12,501 nucleotides of DNA. It comes from Proteobacteria bacterium UBA964. Its GTDB lineage: Bacteria; Pseudomonadota; Gammaproteobacteria; Steroidobacterales; Steroidobacteraceae. The notes beneath the pieces are model-generated. The model was not told where the DNA came from, did no database searches, and was given only the letters and a program-made list of their open reading frames with translations. The position numbers were made by a program, and so were the translations under genes. The stretch covers positions 2,212-14,712 of the forward strand of contig DBCG01000075.1 in NCBI GenBank assembly GCA_002292945.1. The letters run 5' to 3'. Below, one piece after another: positions 5,089 to 12,501 of this stretch (position 1 is its first letter; each line of letters starts with the position of its first letter).

Positions 5089-5583
5089 ATGAATCGTCTC
5101 ACAGTGCTTGCACAGCTTTTAGTGTTGGTACCGATGCTGTCCGTCGCCGCCGTCCATGACTGGCGCACGCGGCGCGTGCCAAACCGCTTGATCGCACCCT
5201 TGGCGCTCATCGGTGTGTTCGTCCAATCGCTTGCCTCCGGACCGCGCGGTCTCGCGCTCGCCGCCGGTGGCGCCGTGCTCGCCGCCGTCTGTCTCCTCCC
5301 CTTCTATCTGATGCGCGGCATGGCGGCCGGCGACATCAAGCTGATGGCCGCCGCCGGTGCGTGGCTGCACCCTGCCATGGCCGCCTGGGCCGTCGCCTTC
5401 ACGTGTCTTGCCGGCGCCGTACTCGGCCTCGCACTCTGGTCCGCCGGACGGCGACGTCATGGCGTGCCCTACGCGGTCGCGATCGCCACCGGCACCGTCG
5501 CCGCACTGTCACTCATGCAGGCCGCACAGGTCGGCCTTGTTCGCAGCAGCCCCTATTTCCCCACCCACGGAGTGTCGCCATGA
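5089..5583 (+). CDS. cpaA: Tad prepilin peptidase CpaA/TadV
   Basis: A 164-residue integral membrane aspartyl protease (A24 family) that removes the leader of Flp and of TadE/TadF-type pseudopilins. Hydrophobic segments span most of the protein. The two catalytic aspartates are D24 in VHDWRTRRVPN and D82 in GMAAGDIKLM. The second motif is normally GxGD; here the first glycine is alanine (A79). The length is that of the short, methylase-lacking CpaA/TadV form. ATG 5089 was chosen over the in-frame ATG at 5035 because the hydrophobic N-terminus begins there and GAGG lies 6 bp upstream; the earlier start would place the hairpin inside the coding region. It overlaps cpaB by ATGA. Confidence 0.92.
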   Translation: MNRLTVLAQLLVLVPMLSVAAVHDWRTRRVPNRLIAPLALIGVFVQSLASGPRGLALAAGGAVLAAVCLLPFYLMRGMAAGDIKLMAAAGAWLHPAMAAWAVAFTCLAGAVLGLALWSAGRRRHGVPYAVAIATGTVAALSLMQAAQVGLVRSSPYFPTHGVSP

Positions 5584-6428
5584 CGCCCAGAACCCGTCGC
5601 AGCATCATCCTTATATCTATATCTTTGGCCCTCGCCACCGCCGCCGCGGTGCTCGCGAACCGGTGGGTCAACAACCGCGCAGCTGCCGTCGACGCCACGC
5701 GTCCGCAGCAGATCGGCGTCGTCGTCGCCGCTGCCGACATCCCGTTCGGTGCCACGATCGAAGCGCGTCATCTCAAGAAGATCGAGATGGTCGCTCGGGA
5801 GCGTCCTCCCGGCAGCTTCACCGATCCGGCCGACGTCGTCGGCAAAGTGGCGACCGCCGAGATCCTCGCCGATGAGGTGCTGCTCGAGCGGCGCTTCGTG
5901 ACCCCAGGGCCGGGCAGCCCCCTCGCCGCCGTGCTCGCACCCGAGATGCGTGCGGTCAGCGTGCGCGTCGATGATGTCGTCGGTGTCGGTGGTTTCATCC
6001 TGCCGGGCAACCGCGTCGATGTGATCGCCGCGCGCGCCACCGGTGAGCGTGCGTACGCGGAGACCATCCTTAGCAACGTCAAGGTGCTCGCTGTCGACCA
6101 ACAAGCAAGCGCCGACAAGAGCGCGCCGGTGGTCGTCCGCGCGGTGACCCTGGAAGTGACGCCCGATGGCGCCGAAGAGCTCGCGCGAGCGAAGCAACTC
6201 GGGGCGCTGCAGCTGTCTCTGCGCAACCCCATGGATCGCTCGGTGCATGTCGCCGATTCCGGACCGGGAGCGATCGAGTCGCCGATCGTCGTGGCGACGG
6301 CTGCACCGACACCCGCTGCGGTGGAAGCACCCCGCAGCGCCGCCCCGCGTATCCGCCGTACACCGCCCGGTACCGATGGGATCAGCGTGATCCGCGGCAC
6401 CGAAGTTACCCGCAGCAACGACTACTGA
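5580..6428 (+). CDS. cpaB: Flp pilus assembly protein CpaB/RcpC
   Basis: A 282-residue periplasmic protein anchored by one N-terminal membrane helix (about residues 8-27), a partner of the CpaC/RcpA secretin in the Tad secretion channel. The start of the mature part, IGVVVAAADIPFGATIEARHL, is a SAF-like domain, followed by the RcpC/CpaB core (MRAVSVRVDDVVGVGGFILPGNRVDV, ILSNVKVLAVDQ, AVTLEVTPDGAEELARAKQLGALQLSLRNP). The last 50 or so residues are Pro/Ala/Arg-rich and probably flexible. The ATG at 5580 overlaps the cpaA stop (ATGA); in-frame codons further upstream lie inside cpaA. cpaC starts 15 bp downstream with AAAGAGG as its ribosome-binding site. Confidence 0.93.
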   Translation: MTPRTRRSIILISISLALATAAAVLANRWVNNRAAAVDATRPQQIGVVVAAADIPFGATIEARHLKKIEMVARERPPGSFTDPADVVGKVATAEILADEVLLERRFVTPGPGSPLAAVLAPEMRAVSVRVDDVVGVGGFILPGNRVDVIAARATGERAYAETILSNVKVLAVDQQASADKSAPVVVRAVTLEVTPDGAEELARAKQLGALQLSLRNPMDRSVHVADSGPGAIESPIVVATAAPTPAAVEAPRSAAPRIRRTPPGTDGISVIRGTEVTRSNDY

Positions 6429-6443
6429 GTCAAAGAGGCTTCC

Positions 6444-8030
6444 ATGCAAACCTTCCATCCGAAGAACTACGTCTTGGTCCTCTGCCTCTCCGCCTATGCG
6501 GTACTTCCGCACGCGCTGCACGCAGACCCGACCACTGCGCCGACGGTGAAGACGCTGCCGACGATGGCGACTGCTCCCGCCGCGGCACTGCGCGTCCCCT
6601 CACCGGAGGCCACGGCGGGCATCGCCGTGCCGCTCTTCCAATCTCGCGTGGTCACGCTCGACAAGCCCGCCGCACGCATCTCGGTCGCGAACCCGGACCT
6701 CGCCGACATCGTCGTGATCTCGCCGACCGAGTTCTATCTGCTGGCCAAAGACATCGGCGTCACCAATCTGCTGGTCTGGGACCGCGGCTCGAAGGCACGC
6801 AGCGCCGTCCAGGTCGAGATCACCCATGACCTCGAGGGCCTCAAGTCCAAGCTGCACCTGTTCGTGCCCGGTGCCGACATCGAGGCACGCTCCGCGCAGC
6901 GCTCCATCGTACTGACCGGATCGGTGCCGAGCGCGACCGCCATGAACGCGGTGGTGCGCATCGCCGAGGGCTACCTCGCGCAGATCATCTCGCGCAAGGG
7001 CGAACAATTCCAACAGGAGTCCGGCTCGCGTCGCGAGGACAAGACCGTGGGCGGAGTCATCAACCTGCTCGAGGTGGCCGGCGCGCAGCAGGTGATGCTC
7101 GAAGTGAAGGTCGCCGAGGTCGCGCGCTCCGAACTGCGCCGGATAGATCCGCGCTTCAACGCCTTTGGCGTCGACGGCAATTGGAGTTTCGGCGGAGTCA
7201 ACGGCGGTGCCACCTTCCCCGACGCCCTGTTCGGTGTCGATTCGCTCCGCGCACCGGTGTTCCCGGGCGGCGGCGGCGCCTTGACCGGTCCGGTGGTCGA
7301 CGAGTTCGCACCGAGCGACCTCTTCATCCAAGACAAGGGACTCTTCGCAAGCTACCTGAGCGGCAACTTCGCGCTGAACATCGCCATCGATGCGGCCAAG
7401 GACAAGGGCCTCGCCAAGGTGCTCGCCGAACCGACCCTCACCACGCTCACCGGCCAGGAAGCCTCGTTCCTCTCGGGCGGCGAGTTCCCGGTTCCGGTAC
7501 CGCGCGGCGTCGACAGCGTCGGCATCGAGTTCAAGGACTTCGGTGTCGGCCTGCGGGTGCTGCCGACGGTGCTCGGCACCGGCCGCATCAACGTACGCAT
7601 CGAGGTGTCGGTGAGCGAGCTTTCGAACGCCACCACGGTGCTGCTGAGCCCCGGCCAATCGAACAGCTCCTTCGTCGTGCCCTCGCTCACCAAGCGTAGC
7701 GCCAGCGGCACCGTCGAACTCGCCGATGGCCAGACCATCGGACTCGCCGGGCTCATCAACGACAACATGCGCTCGGCGGTGTCGAAGTTCCCCGGGCTCG
7801 GTTCGTTGCCGGTGCTCGGTTCGCTGTTCCGCAGCCAGGACTTCGTCAAAGGTCAGACCGAGCTCGTGATCCTCGTGACGCCCCGACTCGCGAAGCCGGT
7901 GGACCCGAAACGTCTGCGCCTGCCGACGGATGGCTACCGCGAGCCGAGCGATGCCGATTTCTATCTCCGTGGCCTGCTGCAGGCGCCGGAGCCGAAGACC
8001 CCCGCCACCACTCCGGAGAGCCCCCGATGA
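6444..8030 (+). CDS. cpaC: Tad secretin CpaC/RcpA
   Basis: A 528-residue outer-membrane secretin through which the Flp pilus leaves the cell. A signal peptide (about residues 1-27, ending ALHA|DP) is followed by the pilus-formation N-terminal domain (LFQSRVVTLDKPAARISVAN ... YLLAKDIGVTNLLVWD), a BON-like region and the secretin core. The core runs from LLEVAGAQQVMLEVKVAEV through AKVLAEPTLTTLTGQEASFLSGGE to the multimer-forming end (ADGQTIGLAGLI, FPGLGSLPVLGSLFRSQDF, TELVILVTPRLAKPV). A 40-residue Pro-rich tail follows. The length is normal for the family. The stop overlaps the next ATG (ATGA, 8027-8030), coupling it to the small lipoprotein that may assist its targeting. Confidence 0.95.
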   Translation: MQTFHPKNYVLVLCLSAYAVLPHALHADPTTAPTVKTLPTMATAPAAALRVPSPEATAGIAVPLFQSRVVTLDKPAARISVANPDLADIVVISPTEFYLLAKDIGVTNLLVWDRGSKARSAVQVEITHDLEGLKSKLHLFVPGADIEARSAQRSIVLTGSVPSATAMNAVVRIAEGYLAQIISRKGEQFQQESGSRREDKTVGGVINLLEVAGAQQVMLEVKVAEVARSELRRIDPRFNAFGVDGNWSFGGVNGGATFPDALFGVDSLRAPVFPGGGGALTGPVVDEFAPSDLFIQDKGLFASYLSGNFALNIAIDAAKDKGLAKVLAEPTLTTLTGQEASFLSGGEFPVPVPRGVDSVGIEFKDFGVGLRVLPTVLGTGRINVRIEVSVSELSNATTVLLSPGQSNSSFVVPSLTKRSASGTVELADGQTIGLAGLINDNMRSAVSKFPGLGSLPVLGSLFRSQDFVKGQTELVILVTPRLAKPVDPKRLRLPTDGYREPSDADFYLRGLLQAPEPKTPATTPESPR

Positions 8031-8344
8031 ACACCCTGAAGAACACCTCTGTGACGATTCCGTCAGCGATGTCCTTGATCGCGACCACCGTCCTGCTGCT
8101 CACCGGCTGCACGAACGCACCGCAGGCGACGCTCGCCGACGGCGCCTCGGTACGCGCCTTGATCGAGCAGCAGACGCACGACCCGTCGGCCACGGCCCGC
8201 AACGGCACCACCACGCCGCAGGGCAGCGATCCCGATGTGGTGAACGCGGCGGTGCAGGGCGTCCGCGCACCCGCCACCCGCCCTGCGGGTGCGTCGTCGC
8301 GGCCGAGCACGCTCGATATCATCAGCGGAAACGGCAGCCGATGA
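8027..8344 (+). CDS. Small Tad-locus lipoprotein
   Basis: A 105-residue protein with a lipoprotein signal: hydrophobic stretch AMSLIATTVLLLTG followed by a lipobox cysteine at residue 28 (LTG|C). The mature part contains GASVRALIEQQTHDPSATARNG and PDVVNAAVQGVRAP, and ends in a Ser/Arg/Gly-rich tail. Short lipoproteins with a similar 'xxxRxLIxQQTxDP' stretch occur in Tad loci of beta- and gammaproteobacteria next to the secretin gene; I recall this from family knowledge and cannot test it here. A pilotin-like role for CpaC is inferred from position and lipidation only. It overlaps cpaC by ATGA and ends one base before the tadG-like ATG. Confidence 0.75.
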   Translation: MNTLKNTSVTIPSAMSLIATTVLLLTGCTNAPQATLADGASVRALIEQQTHDPSATARNGTTTPQGSDPDVVNAAVQGVRAPATRPAGASSRPSTLDIISGNGSR

Positions 8345-8345
8345 C

Positions 8346-9557
8346 ATGATGCGCAAGCGTCAACGCGGCGTGGCGATGGTGATCATCGCGGCAGGGCTGC
8401 TCGCCATCCTGGCGGTGGCAGGCTTGGCCATCTACGCGAGCCGTATCACCTATGACAAGTCACGGCTGCAGGGGGTGGTCGATGCCACGGCGCTCACCGC
8501 GGCCAAAGTGCTCGATCAGACTGGCTCTGATGCACAGGCGATCACGGCCGCGAACGCCGTGTTCACCGAGAACCTCACGACCTTCCCTGAACTGCGCCGC
8601 GCGCTCGGCACGGGCGCGACGCCGACGCTGGTGTTCTCCCAGGGCATCAGCCCGTTCACGCCGCAGCCCTCCGGCACGCTCGGTCTGCACTATGTACGCG
8701 TCGAAGTCGCAAGCGCAGGGAGCGGCGGCGGCGGCGGTCTGCTCGGGGTCATCGGCGTGCGCTCGATACCGGTGCGGGCGAGCGCGATGGCAGGCCCGAG
8801 TCCGGCGGTGGGTGTCGCCTGCAACATCGTGCCCATCGCGCTTTGCGGCAACGGCGGCGCAGACCTTGGCTATCCCTCGAACCGTATCCACGCCATCAGC
8901 TCCGGCTCCGGGACGACACCGGGTTTCTACCGCTATCTGGCGTTCGACGACACCGGGGGCGGTAACGCGGTGCGCCACAACCTCGCCGGTGGCTATAACC
9001 AATGCGTCGTCACCGGCGCGCGTGTGCCGATCAAGTCCGGCGTGAACTCCGGTCCCGCGTCCCAAGGCCTCAACACCCGCTTTAATCTATACGCTGCAGG
9101 GCTGTCGCCCACGGACTATCCCCCTGATGTGCTCCAGCGCGAGCCGAGTCCGCTGCTCTCCTACAACACGCAGACCGGCACCATCCGCCAGAACGGCAAG
9201 GTGGTCACGCTCATCAGCCAGATCGACTACGGCTATGACACCTATGCAGCGACGACGCGCACCGGCCCTTACGATCTACAACCGAGCCCCGCCGGGCCCG
9301 CCGTGTTCAAACGCCGCGTAGTCGCCGCGCCCGTCGTGGCCTGCGGCGATGAGATCAACAAGACCGTGCCCATCGTCGGCCTGCGCTGTCTGTTCCTGTT
9401 GCAGCGGGCCGAGACCTCCGGCGCCAACGCGCGGATCTTCATCGAGATCGCACCGGAGTGCGAAGCGGGTGGACGTCCCGGACCGGTACCTCCCGGCACA
9501 CCGGGCGGCGTCTACATCCTCCAGCTCTATCGCGATCCGGCGAGCCCCGACTCATGA
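8346..9557 (+). CDS. tadG: TadG-like pilus assembly protein
   Basis: A 403-residue protein with the N-terminal Tad domain (PF13400 type): RGVAMVIIAAGLLAILAVAG membrane helix, then YASRITYDKSRLQGVVDATALTAAKVL, the helix shared by TadG/Flp-like minor components. The rest is probably periplasmic and has glycine-rich stretches and scattered cysteines; I see no von Willebrand A domain, so it is the shorter TadG form. It is probably a minor pseudopilin or anchoring component of the Tad machine. Two adjacent ATGs (8346, 8349) can serve as start; 8346 lies one base after the lipoprotein stop. The N-terminal methionine-basic-glycine arrangement fits a short cytoplasmic leader. It overlaps tadE by ATGA. 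Confidence 0.82.
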   Translation: MMRKRQRGVAMVIIAAGLLAILAVAGLAIYASRITYDKSRLQGVVDATALTAAKVLDQTGSDAQAITAANAVFTENLTTFPELRRALGTGATPTLVFSQGISPFTPQPSGTLGLHYVRVEVASAGSGGGGGLLGVIGVRSIPVRASAMAGPSPAVGVACNIVPIALCGNGGADLGYPSNRIHAISSGSGTTPGFYRYLAFDDTGGGNAVRHNLAGGYNQCVVTGARVPIKSGVNSGPASQGLNTRFNLYAAGLSPTDYPPDVLQREPSPLLSYNTQTGTIRQNGKVVTLISQIDYGYDTYAATTRTGPYDLQPSPAGPAVFKRRVVAAPVVACGDEINKTVPIVGLRCLFLLQRAETSGANARIFIEIAPECEAGGRPGPVPPGTPGGVYILQLYRDPASPDS

Positions 9558-10033
9558 CCCGCCTCGTCACAGATCCGTTCCGAGCCCAGCGCGGCATGGC
9601 CTTGGTGGAGGCGGCGATCGCCCTGCCCCTGGTGCTGCTGGTGCTGATCCCGGTGGGCGAGATCACCCGCTTGTTCGTGCAGTACTCGACACTCGCACAC
9701 CACACGCGCAGTGCGGTGCGCTACGTCGCTGAACGCGCCATCAGCGACACCACCGGCAAGCCGGTGATCACCCCCGCGCTCACCACGGCCGCGCAGAACA
9801 TCGTCGTCTACGGCGCACCGATGGGCGGCGGCGAACCGGTGATCGACGGCCTCACCATCGCCGAGGTGTCGCCGCCGGTGATCACCGCGGGCGGGAACGT
9901 GCAGCTCAGCGTGACGCATCCCTACCGGTCGCTGCTGCAGCTCGGCGGTCGCCTCCCGGGGCTCGGCTTCGCTGCCGACCTCACCTTGGAGGACCTGCCC
10001 ATGACGGTCGCCTACACGATGAGGCCACTGTGA
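9554..10033 (+). CDS. tadE: TadE-family minor pseudopilin
   Basis: A 159-residue TadE-like protein. The leader MTRLVTDPFRAQRG ends at a candidate prepilin cleavage site G14|MALVEAAI: Glu is at +5, but the usual Phe/Tyr at +6 is Ala. Then comes the hydrophobic helix ALPLVLLVLIPVGEITRLFV and a periplasmic domain with YSTLAHHTRSAVRYVAE, typical of the family. CpaA would process it. ATG 9554 overlaps the tadG stop (ATGA) and places the leader at a normal length; an earlier in-frame ATG at 9458 lies inside tadG. Its stop overlaps the following GTG start (GTGA). Confidence 0.88.
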   Translation: MTRLVTDPFRAQRGMALVEAAIALPLVLLVLIPVGEITRLFVQYSTLAHHTRSAVRYVAERAISDTTGKPVITPALTTAAQNIVVYGAPMGGGEPVIDGLTIAEVSPPVITAGGNVQLSVTHPYRSLLQLGGRLPGLGFAADLTLEDLPMTVAYTMRPL

Positions 10034-10191
10034 GCGCGGCAGCCGTGATGGACGATCGGTACCGCCGCGCGCGACGCGGCGCGAGGCGCGCGCGACAGCG
10101 TGGCCTAAGTGCGGTCGAGTTCGCCGTGGTCAGTGCAGCAGTGTTCATCCTGATCTTCGGCGTCATCGAAGTGGCACGCGCGGGGTTCTAA
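10030..10191 (+). CDS. Second TadE-like (TadF-position) pseudopilin, N-terminal fragment
   Basis: Starting at GTG 10030, which overlaps the tadE stop, the frame encodes 53 residues: a very basic leader (RRARRGARRARQRG), a prepilin cleavage motif G25|LSAVEFAV with Glu +5 and Phe +6, and the membrane helix FAVVSAAVFILIFGVIEVARAGF. It then meets an in-frame TAA (10189-10191). The same frame continues six bases later with the expected C-terminal domain. In intact homologues the helix runs straight on, so this looks like one gene split by a nonsense codon (a Tyr codon TAC/TAT to TAA would fit). ATG 10048 is an alternative start. Read alone, the product would be a Flp-sized membrane peptide. Pseudogene, sequencing error, readthrough and reinitiation all remain possible. 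Confidence 0.7.
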   Translation: MSAAAVMDDRYRRARRGARRARQRGLSAVEFAVVSAAVFILIFGVIEVARAGF

Positions 10192-10197
10192 CGCGCC

Positions 10198-10560
10198 ATG
10201 CTCGAGGAAGGGGTACGACGCGCCGCGCGCCTCGCCACAGTCTGTCCGGTGAACGATCCCTATGTCGCCGATGCCGCCCGCTTCGTCGAGGACGATTGGG
10301 GTGCACGCCTGATGCCGGGTGTGCGCGCAGCACAGATCGCTGTGGAATACCTCGATATCGACGGCGCGCCGATCGCCAACCCACAAGCCGACTTCACCTC
10401 GATCCGCTTCGTACGCGTGTCGATCACGGGCTATGAACTGCCGCTGTTCCTGCCCTTCCTAGACATCACCTACGCGCCGGATGCCGTGTCGTCCGTCCAG
10501 CCTGCCGAGAGTTTCGGCGTCTCGCCCACGGAGATCCTCCCATGCCTACCGTCGATCTGA
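10198..10560 (+). CDS. Second TadE-like pseudopilin, C-terminal fragment after the in-frame stop
   Basis: A 120-residue open frame in the same phase as the 10030-10191 fragment. It begins MLEEGVRRAARLATVCPVND, the segment that normally follows the TadE helix, and continues as a periplasmic domain (RFVRVSITGYELPLFLPFLD). By itself it has no leader or membrane helix and would stay in the cytoplasm. ATG 10198 is 6 bp after the TAA, close enough for reinitiation by the same ribosome. Joined to the first fragment with the stop read as one residue, the protein would be 176 residues, a normal TadE/TadF size. The 3' end overlaps cpaE by 19 bp, so translation here probably matters for cpaE expression. 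Confidence 0.65.
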   Translation: MLEEGVRRAARLATVCPVNDPYVADAARFVEDDWGARLMPGVRAAQIAVEYLDIDGAPIANPQADFTSIRFVRVSITGYELPLFLPFLDITYAPDAVSSVQPAESFGVSPTEILPCLPSI

Positions 10561-11765
10561 ACCCCCCCGCGAAACTGTTGATCGCAGGGCCCAACGCCGC
10601 CGCCGTCGGAAACCTGGTCGCGACTCTGCGCGACCAGCCCGGCTGGCATACCACGAGCCTGATCACCGATGCGCCGCACGCGCTGCTCAATGCGCTTGCG
10701 AGCGCCGCTGATGGCGCCTCCCGCATCGCCGCCGTCATCGTCGCCTGCGACGAGCAGCACCTCGACGACCTCGAATCTCTCGCTACGCTGGATGCCGGTC
10801 TGCGTCCTCCGGTGATCATCTGCGGAACGCTCAAGAGCGCCGAGGCAAACCGGACCGCGCTGCGGGCTGGGGCAATCGACCTGTTGCCTGCCGGGCCGCC
10901 GCTTGCGGAGTTGCTGGTCACCCTGCGCCATGCGACGCAGCAGAACGGCACCCGCGGGCAGGCGGCCGATCGCGGCCGGCTCGTCACCGTGATCGGCGCA
11001 GCCGGCGGTGTGGGCACCACATTCGTCGCCTGCACGCTCGCTCATCTGAGCGCAGCGGTCGGACACCGACGCACCCTGATCGTGGACCTCGATCTCGTGT
11101 ACGCACCGCTCGCCACGGCGCTCGCGCTCCGGCCGGAGCGCGGACTCTCCGAGGCGCTGCAGCAGCTGGCCACGCTCGACACCACCGCGTTCGAGGGCTA
11201 TGTCACCCGTCATCCGAGTGGCCTCGCGCTGCTCTCAAACCCGGAGGGCGCCTTCAGCACGCAGCCGATCGACGGCGAATCCTTCCGGACGCTGCTGCGC
11301 TTGATGCGCCAGGGCTACCAGCAGGTGTTCGTCGAGGGCAGCCGCTGGCTCGACGCGCCGACCACGGTGGCGATCGCCGAGTCCGACCACGTGCTCATCG
11401 TGCTTCAGCAATCGGTCGCGCAGGTGCACAACGCTGCACGCCTGTATCGGCTGCTCACCCAGCAGATGGGCGTGCCCGCTGCCCGCATCGTGGTGGTCCT
11501 CAACCGCCACACCAGCCGCGCGACCGTCCAGGCGGACATGGCCGCCAAGGCGATCGGCTGCGAGTCGGTGGTGGTGGTCCCGAACATGTACGGACTCGCC
11601 CTCGACAGCATGGATGCTGCGATCCCCTTGCTCGACCTCGACCGCAGCTCCGCTGTGGCACGGTCGCTGCTCGAGCTCGGTCAACGTCTCGGTGAATACA
11701 CTCCTACCGAACCCGAAAGTCTGCTGCGTAAAGCGCTCGGCGTCATCTCGCGGCGATACGCATGA
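10542..11765 (+). CDS. cpaE: Tad pilus localisation ATPase-like protein CpaE/TadZ
   Basis: A 407-residue MinD/ParA-superfamily protein that places the Tad machine in the cell. The first 130 or so residues form an atypical receiver-like domain (AKLLIAGPNAAAVGNLV ... AGAIDLLPAGPPLAELLVTL). The ATPase-like part has a deviant P-loop, GAAGGVGTT (152-160), in place of KGGVGKT: both signature lysines are missing, as in several TadZ proteins. DLDLVYAPLA follows as the switch region. Downstream segments VLIVLQQSVAQVHNAARL and VVLNRHTSRATV fit the family. ATP hydrolysis is therefore doubtful, though nucleotide binding may remain. It overlaps the split tadF-position gene by 19 bp and cpaF by ATGA. Confidence 0.9.
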   Translation: MPTVDLNPPAKLLIAGPNAAAVGNLVATLRDQPGWHTTSLITDAPHALLNALASAADGASRIAAVIVACDEQHLDDLESLATLDAGLRPPVIICGTLKSAEANRTALRAGAIDLLPAGPPLAELLVTLRHATQQNGTRGQAADRGRLVTVIGAAGGVGTTFVACTLAHLSAAVGHRRTLIVDLDLVYAPLATALALRPERGLSEALQQLATLDTTAFEGYVTRHPSGLALLSNPEGAFSTQPIDGESFRTLLRLMRQGYQQVFVEGSRWLDAPTTVAIAESDHVLIVLQQSVAQVHNAARLYRLLTQQMGVPAARIVVVLNRHTSRATVQADMAAKAIGCESVVVVPNMYGLALDSMDAAIPLLDLDRSSAVARSLLELGQRLGEYTPTEPESLLRKALGVISRRYA

Positions 11766-12501
11766 ACGCCGTGACCGACGACCTGTCCTTCGACCGCCTG
11801 CGGGTGCTGCACCCGGTGGAAGTGGAGTGGAAGCAGCGCATCTATCAACGCCTGTTGTCGTTGCTCGACCTCGCGCGTCTGTCGCGCACGGACGATCGGA
11901 CCGCACGCATCCAGATCCGCGACCTTACGAACCGGCTCTTCCTCGAGGAGTCCGCGCCGCTCAGCCTCGCACAGCGACAGTTGATCCAACGGCAGATCGA
12001 GGACGAAGTGCTCGGGCTCGGCCCGCTTGAGCCGTTGCTGTCCGATCCGACCATCTCGGACATCCTCGTCAATGGCAGCGGCCAAGTGTACCTCGAGCGA
12101 AAAGGCAAACTGGAGCGCTCATCGATACGTTTCCACGACGATGCGCATCTCATGAACATCATCGATCGCATCGTCTCCGCGGTCGGTCGACGCGTCGATG
12201 AATCCGCACCCATGGTCGATGCGCGCCTCAAGGACGGATCTCGGGTCAATGTCATCATCCCACCGCTGGCGATCGACGGTCCGGTGCTGTCGATCCGTCG
12301 TTTCGCAGTCGAATCCCTGATGCCGAAGGACCTGATCGGCTTCGGGACTTTGACCCTGGAGGCCATGGAGGTTCTGGAGGCGATGGTGCACGCCCGCCTC
12401 AACATCGTCATCTCGGGCGGTACCGGGTCGGGCAAGACCACGCTTCTCAACGTGCTCTCGGGGTTCGTGCCCGAGAACGAGCGCATCATCACCATCGAGG
12501 A
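11762..12501 (+). CDS. cpaF: Tad secretion ATPase CpaF/TadA, 5' part
   Basis: The first 246 codons of the hexameric cytoplasmic ATPase that drives Flp pilus assembly; the gene runs off the right edge (family length is typically 420-480 residues). The start ATG overlaps the cpaE stop (ATGA). An N-terminal helical domain (about 1-75) precedes the PAS-like region with LGPLEPLLSDPTISDILVNG. Then come VDESAPMVDARLKDGSRVN and LSIRRF, typical of the CpaF/VirB11 group, and the Walker A motif GGTGSGKTT (219-227, Lys 225). The Walker B box lies outside the window. tadB, tadC and tadD homologues would be expected downstream. Confidence 0.95.
   Translation, partial: MNAVTDDLSFDRLRVLHPVEVEWKQRIYQRLLSLLDLARLSRTDDRTARIQIRDLTNRLFLEESAPLSLAQRQLIQRQIEDEVLGLGPLEPLLSDPTISDILVNGSGQVYLERKGKLERSSIRFHDDAHLMNIIDRIVSAVGRRVDESAPMVDARLKDGSRVNVIIPPLAIDGPVLSIRRFAVESLMPKDLIGFGTLTLEAMEVLEAMVHARLNIVISGGTGSGKTTLLNVLSGFVPENERIITIE

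Noticed and set aside
5127..5134. Further GGTACCG words inside genes (for example in cpaA, cpaB, cpaC and the tadF-position gene) as extra operators.
   Set aside because: They share only the central bases, not the 16-bp symmetric site, and fall in conserved codons such as those for Val-Pro or Gly-Thr.

Overview
The window is a 12.5-kb piece of a GC-rich bacterial chromosome. MnmE carries gammaproteobacterial-looking features: an E. coli-like G1 position near residue 226, an EAAIDFPEEDIDF segment and a C-terminal CIGK. The likeliest source is therefore a high-GC gammaproteobacterium, perhaps of the Xanthomonadales/Nevskiales type; this is an inference from protein character only. All 14 complete genes or gene fragments that end in the window use TGA, except for one in-frame TAA discussed below.

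Layout. (1) Positions 1-2020, + strand: the 3' part of a large molybdenum hydroxylase subunit of the isoquinoline 1-oxidoreductase beta (IorB) type, overlapping by 4 bp (GTGA) a short-chain dehydrogenase/reductase. (2) Positions 2051-2847, - strand: a VapB/VapC-type toxin-antitoxin pair with its own promoter and repeated operator-like words. (3) Positions 2917-4287, + strand: mnmE, the tRNA-modification GTPase, divergent from the toxin-antitoxin pair across 98 bp. (4) Positions 4288-4868: 581 bp without a recognised gene. The first part is GC-rich and unexplained. The AT-rich remainder is an elaborate control region. (5) Positions 4869-12501, + strand: a Tad (tight adherence/Flp pilus) operon that continues past the right edge. 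Its order is flp prepilin, cpaA/tadV peptidase, cpaB/rcpC, cpaC/rcpA secretin, a small lipoprotein, a tadG-like gene, tadE, a second tadE-like (tadF-position) gene, cpaE/tadZ and cpaF/tadA. Nearly every junction after cpaA is an ATGA/GTGA overlap or a gap of a few bases, so translation is probably coupled.

How the Tad genes fit together. Flp and the TadE/TadF/TadG-like minor components carry type III (G|xxxxE) prepilin-like N-termini and would be processed by CpaA. CpaC forms the outer-membrane secretin, with CpaB and probably the lipoprotein as periplasmic or outer-membrane partners. CpaE localises the machine and CpaF powers it.

Most notable signals. The region upstream of flp contains a diverged tandem duplication: 113 ungapped positions at an offset of exactly 189 bp, 70 identical by hand count. 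Each unit carries a pair of 16-bp palindrome-type sites (consensus near TGTWCGGTACCGYRCA) spaced 36 bp apart, four sites in all, one of them a perfect palindrome. A long inverted repeat lies just before the flp ribosome-binding site, and a strong hairpin without a U-tract separates flp from cpaA. The tadF-position gene is split by an in-frame TAA, the only TAA stop in the window, with an ATG six bases later in the same frame.
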